This document shows, in pieces, positions 35,720 to 46,620 of a DNA stretch of 64,000 bases (positions are counted from its first letter, which is position 1; every line of letters begins with the position of its first letter). The DNA is from Thunnus maccoyii (taxonomy: Eukaryota > Chordata > Actinopteri > Scombriformes > Scombridae). Both the position numbers and the translations under genes were made by a program. The notes beneath the pieces were generated by a model. That model made no database searches and had not been told where the DNA came from. It saw nothing but the letters and a program-made list of their open reading frames with translations. The DNA is taken from NCBI RefSeq assembly GCF_910596095.1, contig NC_056545.1:2030001-2094000 (forward strand), written 5' to 3'.

Positions 35720-35845
35720 GTTGCCTGGTGACAAACTGTTGAGCAACGCAACAAAGAACAGAGTAACAGGTGCCGCTCTGCCAGCTTATAAAGCCGTCTG
35801 TCAGCCCACCTCTGGTCTGGTTGGAGGAGGTTCACATCAACGGAG
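35720..35845 (+). promoter_or_regulatory. Promoter and 5' non-coding exon of the 37.8-kb OR
   Basis: X-box-like GTTGCCTGGTGAC (35720-35732, one mismatch) with a second GTTGAGCAAC at 35738-35747, a good TATA box TTATAAAG at 35786-35793, and a leader TCTGGTTGGAGGAGGTTCAC ending CGGAG|GTAAAC at 35845/35846. The predicted intron runs to 37780. Confidence 0.65.
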
Positions 35846-37780
35846 GTAAACCTGACACACACTCATACACATCTATGTTTTCCACTGTCCACTGAATGTG
35901 TGATGTATGTTGTATGTTTTGTGAAGAAAAAAACACCTAAAACAGTGAAATGCGACTGTAATCTGATGGCAAATTGGAAAATAAAACAAAAATCCAAAAA
36001 TGAAATGTCAGAAACAAGAAAGTTCATACTGAATGCTTTAAAGCTACTTTGTATAAAATATCCATAGTCATTAAATACAATATTAATATTTTGTGTTGTT
36101 GGAAATCTAACTTGATGATTGAAAATATGGACCACACTTAAACACCAAAGGGAAAAATAATTCATAATATTTATTTACATGAGGCAGTGACTTGGTTGTA
36201 ATGATTACATTACTACCGAAATGATCTATTGTCAGTCTTGTGTGTTCCAGTATGTTTATTTCAGCCTTTATTTATTTCATTTATTTTTTAATATTCTCTG
36301 AACAGGAGAATTGGCCTTCTGGTGGACCTGCAGGTGTGTTTCTGTGTTAAGAGCAAGAAGTGAAAACATAATTTGTGTTGCCTAAACTTTTACTTTACAC
36401 ACAAAAGTAGGTTTTCATCACCAAGGAATAAAACACATGGTGGGTTTAGGAAAACTCTGGATGAAACTAAAAATAAGACTTTCTCTTGGTTCATACAGTT
36501 AAAATAACTTCATCAGGTGCAGCGTTGATGATTTCTGTTGAAAGTGTCTGAGTTTGGATTTCAACATTTGTTTATTTAAAGCCTGTTTTCTTTCTAATGT
36601 AAGTTTAGAAAGCAGTGTGAAAGTGAAGGCTGCTTTGCTCTGGTGAGCAAAATAGATTATATGTGACTGATGCTGATAAGAGATGTGACTGTACTGTTTT
36701 ATATTTGAAGACCTACAAATTAAATTACTTTATTGTGTACAGCACCAGTCAAAAGTTTGGACACACTTTCCCATTCACTTGAATATGAAAGGTGCTGTAT
36801 ATGTACATACTAACTCATACATTTAAGCAGTGAAAAGTGTCTAAACAGATGTGAAATTAAACTAAAAGAGTAACGGTCAGATTGTCAGATTCAGTGAGGA
36901 GAGACGGCGACATCAGGTAAAGAAATGTTCATTAGACGTGATAAAATATAAATCAACCACCATCACCACTGCTCTACAAGTTCATCTAAATTTGTTTGTA
37001 TTTATCTCCGTCACACAAACTGCAGCAAGACTAAAACGGAGGATATAAATATATCAATTCGTTTTCCATTGTTGTATGATTTTACATGATTATGATTTTT
37101 TGTTTCAAAACATGTAAACATGGAAATAATTGGACATATAAGTGAATTTACATACAAAATAGCAGAACAAACGTGCATTGCAGTCTAGATTTTACATCAT
37201 TTGAATTAAAATCTAATAAGGGATGTGGGATTGTTTGCTTGTGTTGCCATGGAGATGCCAATGTTAATCAAATCTGATCAAACCTCACCTACACAGTCCT
37301 GATGGAGCAGATTAGGTTAATTTTTGAGTTTTACATTCATAATATAAAATAACTGATATAAACTTTTTCCCCCCAAACTTTGACTTTGATTTTGGCTTTA
37401 GCCATAATTTATTTAATGTTATAAAGAGAAAAAGGTACAAAGTAAAGATAATGTAATTAAAATAGGGTTATGGTTATGGTTAGGGTTAGGGTTAAGGTTA
37501 GGGTTAGGGAAAATAACAAAAAAAATATTTTATTCATTTTTTGCTTTTTACATTTTGCCACTCAGGCTCTGTTTGACCTTTGTCTTTGAAGTCAAAACTG
37601 TAGAATATTTAGAGGTTATTTTACACTTATGTAAGTATTTCTTTTTTCTTTTTTTTAACATGTTGTAATCATGAACCAGCGCATGAATTATTGCTGTCAT
37701 CTCTATAAACACCATCAGTCTGACAGATTGGGTTTTAATAATAAACACAGTCAGAATTCTCTGTCTATGATCCTCTCTAG
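35846..37780 (+). other. Predicted 5' UTR intron of the 37.8-kb OR
   Basis: About 1.9 kb, AT-rich. Holds a Tc1-like end (36742-36800), another X-box-like GTTGCCATGGAGATGCC (37243-37259) and a short telomere-like tract (37463-37508). Confidence 0.45.
37463..37508 (+). repeat. Interstitial telomere-like tract
   Basis: About seven tandem TTAGGG-type hexamers, some as TTATGG or TTAAGG. The centre is TTAGGGTTAGGGTTAAGG. Such short tracts arise inside chromosomes by repair or mutation and do not show that a chromosome end is near. Confidence 0.85.
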
Positions 37781-37797
37781 GATCCTCCCTCTGAAGT

Positions 37798-38772
37798 ATG
37801 GAGAACGAAACCTTCAATGCAGATATTATATTCATTGAGGGGTTAAAGGTCATCCCCGGGTCCTCCATACCCGCCTTCGTCCTCCTCCTACTCATCTATA
37901 TCTTCATCTTGGTGTCCAACATCGGCTTGGTAGTCCTGATTACCATGGAGAGGAGCCTCCATGAGCCCATGTATCTGCTCTTCTGCAACATGAGTATTAA
38001 TGACGTTTTTGGGGCCACGGCCATCATTCCGAGATTGCTAAGCAATGTTTTTACTCCAATCACAGACCGGTACATTCATTACATAGACTGTGTTGTTCAG
38101 GCTTTTGCTTCTCACTTTCATGCAGGCACCTCTCACACGGTGCTCATGATCATGGCGTTTGATCGCTACGTGGCCATCTGCAACCCCCTGCGATACGCCA
38201 CCATCATGACCAACAAGATGGTGGTGAAGCTGTCGGTGGGGGCCTGGGTGGCGGCCTTCATCTCTGTTGCGATTCTTCTTGGCCTCGCTATCCGCTTGAC
38301 GCGCTGCAGGCGGGTTATAATCAACCCCTTCTGTGACAACGCTTCCTTGTTCAAACTGTCCTGCCAGAACCTTCTCATCAACCACATCTACGGCCTTGGC
38401 AGCGCCGTGGTCATCCTGGGATCCTCCCTCGGCAGCATAACGCTCACCTACCTGAGGATCGCCATGGTGTGTTTGAGCAGTAAGAACAAGGTGCTGAACA
38501 GCCGGGCGCTGCAGACCTGCGCCACCCACCTGGCTGTGTACCTCATCATGTTGGTTTCCTGCTTCACCCCCATGATCATGCACCGTCACCCTGAGTGGGC
38601 GGACAACGGGAAAGTGGCGTCAGTCATGTTTCATGTCGTCCCTCCGGTCCTGAACCCCATTATCTACGGGCTGCAGTGTAAAGATCTCAAACAGAGGATT
38701 GTTGCTGTGTTTCACAAGAATAAAGTCATGGATGGGAAAAGTGCTGCAAGGGGACGAACCTTCCACAAATAA
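37798..38772 (+). CDS. Odorant receptor, subfamily B (324 aa)
   Basis: A complete fish-type OR. Features with residue numbers: Asn3 glycosylation (NET), TM1 about 26-49, PMYLLFCNMSIND 57-69, Cys98 at the top of TM3 and Cys179 in loop 2 as the likely disulphide, MAFDRYVAIC 119-128, RALQTCATHL at 237-246 leading into TM6, LNPIIYG 285-291 in TM7. Unlike the other three subfamily B members it keeps the NPxIY proline. The C-terminal tail is about 10 residues longer than its paralogues and basic (ends GRTFHK). The start is set by homology and by the acceptor CTCTCTAG ending at 37780. Confidence 0.95.
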   Translation: MENETFNADIIFIEGLKVIPGSSIPAFVLLLLIYIFILVSNIGLVVLITMERSLHEPMYLLFCNMSINDVFGATAIIPRLLSNVFTPITDRYIHYIDCVVQAFASHFHAGTSHTVLMIMAFDRYVAICNPLRYATIMTNKMVVKLSVGAWVAAFISVAILLGLAIRLTRCRRVIINPFCDNASLFKLSCQNLLINHIYGLGSAVVILGSSLGSITLTYLRIAMVCLSSKNKVLNSRALQTCATHLAVYLIMLVSCFTPMIMHRHPEWADNGKVASVMFHVVPPVLNPIIYGLQCKDLKQRIVAVFHKNKVMDGKSAARGRTFHK

Positions 38773-40245
38773 CTCCTTAACTGCACACATCTAATGCAGA
38801 GGTGTCATCAGCAGAATACCTTTGTTTTCTATGCATATTTCTGCTAAATATGAACAATTTCACAGGATTTTAAGGTATAAATGTGTTTGTTGGAGACATT
38901 GGTCACATATTTTGTAAAAGCTGATAGGACTGTGAGGAAATGTTTGCAGAACTGTGTGAAACAGCATTATTTTAGTTAAATTATGCTAGTTTTATTAAGA
39001 TCACAACTGAGATCAACCTCTATTGCTATTTTCTGAATTTTAAAGGTTTTGATTAGTCTAGTCTTGACTTACCAGTCACATTTTCATGACACATTTTCAT
39101 ATATTGAAATGTTATTCACATAGCTTTCAGTTGATAAAGCTTGTTTGATTGCGGCTTATTGTTACTGTATTTCGTGCAAGAATCTACTTTCCCAGAAGTA
39201 TTAGATATTATGCCTTGCAGTTTTGAAATCACACTGTCTTTGTTTGTTTTAATAATATGCTTTTAATTAAAAAAAAAAATGTGTTAAAATGATATCTTCA
39301 TTTCTAAATAATCTAAATGGAGCTTTATCACTATTCTTGAATATAAAAGTACAGTCAAATACACCTGCGTATGACCCAAATTTTCTTACTTCCCTCTCGT
39401 AGTATCTCACCATGCAGATAGTTTGGATTTTATTTTTTGGTCAGATTTTGAGATATCCAAGATTTTTGCAGTCACCCCAACACAATACAAGATTCATTTG
39501 TGATTTAATTTGTGGTCCTCTAAGCATTGAAAAATTACATTTACAAAAAAGTCAACAGTAGTATGTCCACGGTACTCACTGTTAACAGTTGTCAGTCAGA
39601 AATTGCAGCAGTTAGAAGAAGTTCTTAGATCCTTTATTTAAGTTAAAATACCAATACAACAATCTTAAAATACTTAATATATGTCACTAGAAACTGAATT
39701 GGAATCATTTATATTTGAATTCAAATTGCTCAACTTGAATAATTGCAAAAACTGAATTGGAATCACATAATTTGAATTTATGTTGAATAATTACACTGAA
39801 AAACTGAACCTGAACAGCATAATTTGACATTGAATTTATTAGTTTGGAACTGAATTCCAATAAATAATTCAACTATCTCTATACTTTCAGTTCCACATTC
39901 AGTTTGTGCAATTCAGCCTCAGTTCTTGCAATTAATATTCATACAGCTCTTCAGAATTTATTTCAGCTCTGTTGATTAACATATTTAATGAGAATGTGCC
40001 CCATAAATGTGAATCTAATGATTAAGGTAATAAATAGATCACTGAGCATACATATTATATGATTGGCACAATATACAATTCAAAAATCTACCTAGAAAAT
40101 CACATAATGTCTAAAAATGTTTTTTGTGTCAGAAAGTCACTTTTTAAATCATAAATAGACATCAAGACACCTGAATGTTCATTTCCTGTTTGTCTCTCCA
40201 GTTTGTGGGTATCCAGGTAGCAGAGTAGCAGGTTTTCTTTACACG
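38773..40245. other. Intergenic, point where the two OR strands converge
   Basis: AT-rich DNA between the last plus-strand OR and the stop codon of the four-exon minus-strand OR. A low-complexity AACTGAATTGGAATCA-type repeat lies at about 39690-39910. No gene was seen. Confidence 0.45.
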
Positions 40246-42999
40246 TCAGGACACTGTGTTGATATCCTTCATAGCTGATCCAACAGCAGGTCTGAACCTG
40301 CTTAAAGTCCTTCTGATGGACTCTCGCAGCTCCTTGTTCCTCAGACTGTAGATCATCGGGTTCAGGAAAGGTGTCAGGGCAGAGTACAGCACAGAGACAA
40401 TGATTCGAACCTAAAATAAAAACAAAATACTTTATTGAACACACAAGATTGATTGAGTATATGTGGCATTTTCCCTCACTAGCGGCAGCGCCTGAGGATG
40501 ACGAGGGTGGTCGGTCTGCTGTCAAACACTAAAACACACAAAGCATTCTTGACAATTTTAGATTTACAGGTAATTTTCCGCGGACATTTGGGGTCCCCAA
40601 ATGAATATCTACCACCAGACCTTTGGTTTAGTGCTCTTGAACAACTTAGTTGCAAGCTAGTTGAAGTTCAAATGGACAAAACTCTAAACTCTAAATTTAC
40701 TGTGGATATTTATGATCATCAGGATGGTGCCTCGCTGGTGAACACAGTGGAGCATTTACCAGCTAAAGAGCCAGTTATTTCCCTCAGGAGTTGATAGAGA
40801 GAAAAAACAGAGCTAAAAGAGAGTGAATATTGGACATTCACCAGGTGGACAGAAACACGATTCAAAATAAATGATAATGTTGCTCTGTAACTGCTGGATG
40901 TGGAAATAAACAACTGTTTGCTAACATGTTAGCCACAACTGCTCTATAAGCTGATAATATGACAGAAGTAGTTTTTACAGACTATTCTGCTGAAAACAAG
41001 TTCAGGCAGCTTTAACCAGATTGAAACTATGAAGGACCAAGAATAGAACCCTGAGGAACCCCACATGTAATTACTGACATTATCAATGGGAGGATCATGT
41101 TGCTCAGTAACTGCTGGATGTGGAAATAAGCAACTGTTTGCTAACAAGTTCAACATATCAGCCTAAACCTTAACCAGGCAGTTATTATTGTAAGCATAAC
41201 AATTAAGGTCTCCTAACCCTAATGAAGTAATAATTTTAATCCAAACAGTGATTTGTATTGGAGTGCATAGACCAATGAGGTACAATACTAAAGTTGTGGC
41301 TGGGGTACAATATTAGAGTTGCGTACCTCTGGTGGAAAGTTTCCTACCCGGTAGGAGATGTATACAAAGGAGGCCGAGCTGTAAGAGATGGACACCACAG
41401 TCAGGTGGGCAGCACAAGTCCCGACAGCCTTCAACCGCTGAGCAACACTCATCCTTGATATAGAAACACCAATCAGCACATAGGAGGTGAGGATGAGGAT
41501 GGCTGTGGTCAGTAGTGCCACCAGGGCGAAGGAAATGGACACAATGCTGTCCACTGAGGTGTCAGCGCACGCCAGCCGCCTTACAGATGACACGTCACAC
41601 CAGCCATGTCTTACCACATTTGGGCCACAGTAAGGCCGCTGCCAGGCCAATGAGGTGGCCGGCAGCGTGCAGAATGCACCGAAGCCCCAGGCTCCTGCAA
41701 TGAGGAGCAGCCGGACGGGCCGGGTCATGACGGTGGAGTAGCGCAGAGGGTTGCAGATGGCTAGGTAGCGGTCGTACGCCATGACAGTCAGGATGGCACG
41801 GCCGGTTACGGCTAGCTGAATGAAGAAATGCATTTGGAAGAAGCAGCCCAATATGGAAATGGTTTTCATGTCTGTCAGGAAGCCGGACAGCATGTTGGGG
41901 ATGGTGGTGGTGGTGTAGACTATGTCCACAAAGGAGAGGTTGCAGAGGAAAAAGTACATGGGAGAGTTGAGCTTTGGATCAGTCAACACCTGCATGAGAA
42001 GAGACAGTGATAGTTATTACAACACTAATACTGGTAGTAGTAGACTGAGGCAATGCTGATTGAATTTCTGACAAATAGACGGTTTTGTTTTGTACCACAA
42101 AGATAATCATGATGTTTCCTCCCAGGATGATGATGTAAACCAGCAGCAGGATGACAAAAAGGATCATCTTTTTCTCGCCGAGGTTGGCGAGACCCTGGAT
42201 GATGAAAAAAGAGATGCCATCAGGCTCCAAGGTGCTGTTTACAAAGCTGGATCTGGGATTGGATGACAAGGGCAGGTATGAATCTGGAGAAAAAAAGTTA
42301 GGTAGGAAGTAAAGTAAGAGAGGCATCAGTGTTGATTCACAGTCAGAGCATCTCAGGGATAATAGTTCAAGAGATGCATGGTACAACATGACATTTTATC
42401 TCTGCATGTTCCTATTATTCATAGAGATGTAGAAATAGATTGTGAATATAAATGAAACGAAACAACCAGCCAATGAAATCATACACAAAGTTATTAAATG
42501 CATTACTAAAATGCACCAATATGCTTCCCTGCCTTTAAATTCAAACAGAATCACATATTCACCTTATTAGATATACAGAGAAGATGCATGAATGTTATTT
42601 ATCTAAGATAACAGCAGTTAATATCAATTATTTACACAAATGAATAATTCAAAAACAAGTCAGCACTGAGATAAAGCTGAGTTTCTCTAATAACTTCAAC
42701 CTGTTGGAAGAATTTCTAAATAATAATGTGTCTTTTCCTTTAATCATTGGAAAACAGTTACCACTATTGTGGTGAAAATGCTCTGATATGTCCCCCTATT
42801 TTCAAGAGTCATAAATTGCATTTGGTGCAGTAATACATTAACTTCATCCTTGTGCAACATATTCCACTGTATATCACATTGTTTGATTACATTGAACATC
42901 ATCAAAACAGCACAGCACACAATCAGCAACATAAAAACACAGAAACATTCACTGACCTTTGGGGCTTTCATGTGAAATATCAAACGGCAGAAGCTCCAT
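40246..42999 (-). CDS. Odorant receptor with four coding exons (352 aa)
   Basis: A divergent OR whose coding sequence is split. The exons on the minus strand are 42999-42957, 42283-42096, 41989-41327 and 40410-40246. Each boundary has GT/AG signals: AAAG|GTCAGT, TCTCCAG|ATTC, TTTGTG|GTACAA, ATGCAG|GTG, CCAGAG|GTACGC, TTTTAG|GTTC. The lengths 43+188+663+165 join in one frame of 353 codons including stop. The protein starts MELLPFDISHESPK, has an NST site at residue 30, TM1 about 52-76, SPMYFFLCNLSFVD 86-99, MAYDRYLAICNPLRY 147-161, RLKAVGTCAAHL at TM6, and TPFLNPMIYSLRNKEL in the last exon. It is a full set of OR motifs, but the sequence is clearly outside subfamilies A and B. Intron 3 holds a direct repeat. 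The first 14 residues depend on the small first exon and are the least certain part. Confidence 0.88.
40878..41151. repeat. Direct repeat in intron 3 of the four-exon OR
   Basis: A block of about 54 bp with AACTGCTGGATGTGGAAATAA and CAACTGTTTGCTAAC occurs at 40878-40931 and again at 41098-41151. Between them GAACCCTGAGGAACCCCACA looks LINE-derived. Not coding. Confidence 0.55.
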
Positions 43000-43990
43000 C
43001 AGTCCTCAGCAAACAGATATATGGATGAAAAGGTCGGTGGATGTAGACGAATATGCTGTCATCAAACAACAACAGTAGAATTATTACACCGCAAGAACTA
43101 AACGCTTTGAACGAGGCTTCATCTGTGCACCGGGTCACTTTGAGAGATCAAATTTCAAAGACAAAAAACGAGTCATTTGGTTTTCAGAAGCTCTACGCCT
43201 GCACATACTGAAATACCACTATTTAATATTAGACAAGTTAAAGTGCAAATACCTGGACACGACTCCGACTTCACACACTCAGGTTTAGTCAAACAGAGAC
43301 AGAACTTTATCATAAATCCACATTTAGCCTTTTAAAGAGCAACCAGCCTATTTTCTGACTATAATGAGGATTATAATGAGAGACCAAGCAACTTTAATTA
43401 GTCATAGTTACATCATAAAATCTTAAATTATACACAGGATAGCAAAAGAATACCAAAGGGACCTATTTTTAGTTACCTTTGTGGCTATAAACAAGAACAA
43501 AGAAAACAAAGAAATATAATTGTCTTTGTTGCCAAGGTAACAACCATCTGCTTCAAATATCTTGTTGGACCTCCTCATTAAAGAATTATGATCGAGACTC
43601 TTACTTCACTTTAATTGCTTGTCTGTGTGTGTGTGTGTGTGTGTGTGTGGTGGGAATAGTTTTACTTGTTGTTAATTCTTTGAACAGTACTGTTTAGTCT
43701 GAGCCAAAGCTTTGAGATTCTTTCAAGGTTTCAGTCTTAATTTTCAGTTAAAAAGTGAAAAATGGATAAATGCGTACAAAAAGAAATGACAACAAATAAG
43801 TTTAAACATCTACAGCTGTGCAGGCATCAAAAAAATGTTAATTTTGACCTGAGAGTGGCGCCAGAAATAACTCGGAAAACATCTCAGACTCAGCTCTACA
43901 TTGTCACGATCAGAAATCAGAAAACCTTTGTCATCACAAGACAATGAAAAACTGAGTACACATAGAGTTAAAACACACATATAGGAAAGA
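43000..43990. other. Upstream region of the four-exon OR
   Basis: Holds a GT microsatellite (about 43623-43649) and the X-box listed separately. No TATA box was convincingly found, so the transcription start is unknown. Confidence 0.4.
43528..43541. promoter_or_regulatory. Consensus X-box (RFX-type site)
   Basis: GTTGCCAAGGTAAC fits the RFX consensus GTNRCC-N(0-3)-RGYAAC at every position. It lies about 530 bp upstream of the predicted ATG of the four-exon OR and matches the element found in the subfamily B promoters. Function is inferred from the motif only. Confidence 0.45.
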
Positions 43991-43997
43991 TATACAC

Positions 43998-44425
43998 TAG
44001 GGGTGTGCTCGAATACAAATACGTTATTTGGCAAAACACAAATAGTGTTTTTTTTTTTTTTATGAACATTTTTTTCATACAAATATTTTTAAAATTATTT
44101 GTTTTTGGGAAGAAAAAAAAACATGTCAAATACCAGCACGCAAGTCAGTTGTAGTCGCTATCTCAGTGTCTCTCCTCTGCTCCACTGTTACGTCTGTCAG
44201 CAGGTCTCAATGAGGGGAGTCACATCCACCTGCTACATGACGCATATTTCTTAATTTGGACACTTTAATTTTCATCTTCAATTTTCTAAAATTATAAGCG
44301 TAATAAAAACAAAAACAGGATTTTTAAGCCTCTTTCCACTTTTATTCGAATACAAATACAAATAATTTTGCTGCCTCAACAAATACAGATACAAATACAA
44401 ATACTGGGCTTTCTGCACATCCCTA
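43998..44425. mobile_element. Non-autonomous hAT-type transposon, copy 2
   Basis: TAGGGGTGTGCTCGAATACA at the left and GCACATCCCTA at the right, flanked by a perfect 8-bp duplication ATATACAC (43990-43997 and 44426-44433). It is shorter than copy 1 and lacks the tRNA-like segment. Not coding. Confidence 0.85.
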
Positions 44426-44433
44426 ATATACAC

Positions 44434-44910
44434 AGAGAGTTATCAATAGAGATTATAGTAATTTCACTACAGGCCAGCTCTGTTTTTAGTTATCTATTTT
44501 TTAATCTTGTTTATCTAGTTTTGGAGCAGTGCAGGTCTCCAGACATTTTGTCTGCTATTTAATGAAGTTTAAACAACTAAAGCCTTCTTCTCAGGTCAGG
44601 AGGTCAACAACGATTCAACCTTTGGGGAACATGAATGTCTGTAAAACTAGTTGTTGGCCATCCTAGGGGCACAAGTTCAGTTTGTTCCGTAGTCCAAAAT
44701 GCATGTAGGGATTTAAATATTATCTATATCTTTGGCTAGACTGGCTCAGCATTGGAGTTTCCTCATTGGCTGTTGCTCTTTCAATATGAATTGGTGTGAG
44801 ATGATGGAAGCGGAGGACAGCAGCGATGCAGAGCGACTGTGTTTCTGCTTCGAGCTCTGAGGCTCTAAAGCTCCGGTGTTCAATGCAGTGAAGTCTGTTA
44901 AACTCCTGTT
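44434..44910. other. Intergenic between hAT copies
   Basis: Nothing recognised beyond a GC-richer stretch at 44800-44870. Confidence 0.35.
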
Positions 44911-44914
44911 GTTT

Positions 44915-44986
44915 TAATACAAATAATTTTGCTGTCTCAACAAATACAACTACAAATACAAATACTGGGCTTTCTGCACATCCCTA
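44915..44986. mobile_element. hAT-type transposon right-end fragment
   Basis: AATACAAATAATTTTGCTGT followed by AAATACTGGGCTTTCTGCAC and ATCCCTA is the right end of the same family. Its left part is missing. It stops 8 bp before copy 3, at 44986. Confidence 0.7.
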
Positions 44987-44994
44987 CTATATAG

Positions 44995-45396
44995 TAGGGG
45001 TGTGCCTGAATACAAATACATTATGCGGCAAAGCACAAATAGTGGGGTTTTTTTTTATGAATATTTGTTTCAAACAAATATTTTTAAAAATATTTGTTAG
45101 TTAGAGGTCTGTCCGCAAAAAGGTGATGAGCAAAGTTTTAGCTCAGTAGTCGGCGCAGTCATCTATGATCTGGGAGACTCCAGTCTGAGACCCAGTTTGG
45201 GGACCTCCTTCATAAGATAGTTTATTCATAAACACTTTTTGTAACACTTTAATTTTCTAAAATTAAAAGCATAATAAAAGTAAAAACAGGATTTTTAAGC
45301 CTCTTTTCACTTTTATTCAAATACAAATATAAATAATTTTGCTGCCTCAACAAATACAGAGACAAATACAAATACTGGACTCTATACACATCCCTA
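44995..45396. mobile_element. Non-autonomous hAT-type transposon, copy 3
   Basis: TAGGGGTGTGCCTGAATACA to CACATCCCTA. The flanks CTATATAG and CTACATGG agree at 6 of 8 bases, so this is an older or mutated target duplication. At about 45102-45215 it carries the tRNA-like segment (TTTTAGCTCAGTAGTCGGCG) also seen in copy 1. Confidence 0.75.
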
Positions 45397-45404
45397 CTAC
45401 ATGG

Positions 45405-46620
45405 TACACTGTATATTGTACGCAAAATGAGATTATGTACTTCATAACATAATAACAACCTCTTGGATCCATCTGACCACATATTGAATCAAATGGGCCG
45501 TATGTAATTTTCCTTGTAGGTAAATTATTGTTTGCTGTTGTGAAGAACTGAGTGTCACATGTCCTGGAACAGTCTTTGTACAGAGATGAAAAAAAAAAGA
45601 AAATCAAATCAAATTGCCCATCTTTAGTTGTGTCTGAACATATAATCACTAATGAGAATATCAGGTTTAATGCTGAAACATTACATTTTATGGATGTGTT
45701 ATGTTAAAATGTTCATCCTAGCTGGGATATTTTCCTGCTAAACAGTCACTTTCTGCCCGATGGATTTATGAAACCCTTAAGTGGCTAATAAGTTGCAATA
45801 ACATGCCTTTATAATTAATAATTATTAATAATAATTATGTCATCAGTATTATATCTTAAATGTTTTATTTATGTTAGAAAATATATTGTAGATAACATAA
45901 CTTGTGCATGTGGTTAAAGTTATGTTATACATACATATATATATATATAAATGCAGTATGCACTTTACTAGAGTTTTATCAAACAAATATACTAAAAACA
46001 ATATATAAGTGGTACAAAAATGAGTCACACTTAAACGTCTTTAAACATTTTCAATATTTGATTTTAATAAACATTTAAGGCAAATATCAGGGGATTTATA
46101 CAAAATCATCATGTTTTCATGAAGTTTATCTTTCAGTTTTTTAGTTCATCATCAGCAGAATAACAAGATCTTTCATTTATTCATATAAAAATAAGCCATA
46201 AGTCATTTTGTTTATATTTGTCAATTTGTTTTTCTTTTTTCAATTCAAGTGGTATCAATCTGTAGGCAAACACAAAACTGGAGGGTGGTAGGAGTGCATG
46301 AAATCTCACAGCCATCAAAGAGAGAACAAAGTGCACATGTTGTGACCACCTTTCCCTCTTTATATCATTGAATCTTTGAATAAACATGTTCTCTTGCAAA
46401 ACTCTTACAGGAGACAGTCCTGTTATTCATTATTAGCACAAATACATACTTTATGCAGTTTTAAGAGTCAAGGTTAGGGATAAATTATTTATATAATGAT
46501 GACAGTTTCACTTGGTGGTCACTCTTTTATTGTACCTGTCAGATCAAAATGAAGACAGAAACAGTAATTGACAATTTTCCTGAGATCAAGTTGAAAAAAA
46601 AACCCCTTCAGATTTACACA
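45405..46620. other. Intergenic downstream of the 46.6-kb OR
   Basis: AT-rich, with a TATATA microsatellite near 45935-45950. No gene is supported. Confidence 0.4.

Noticed and set aside
38038-38589. 183-codon antisense frame inside the 37.8-kb OR
   Set aside because: It is the opposite strand of a well supported receptor. Similar antisense frames occur in the other ORs, caused by their codon use.
40498-40794. 98-codon plus-strand frame in intron 3 of the four-exon OR
   Set aside because: Lies antisense in an intron, with no motif and no supporting signals.
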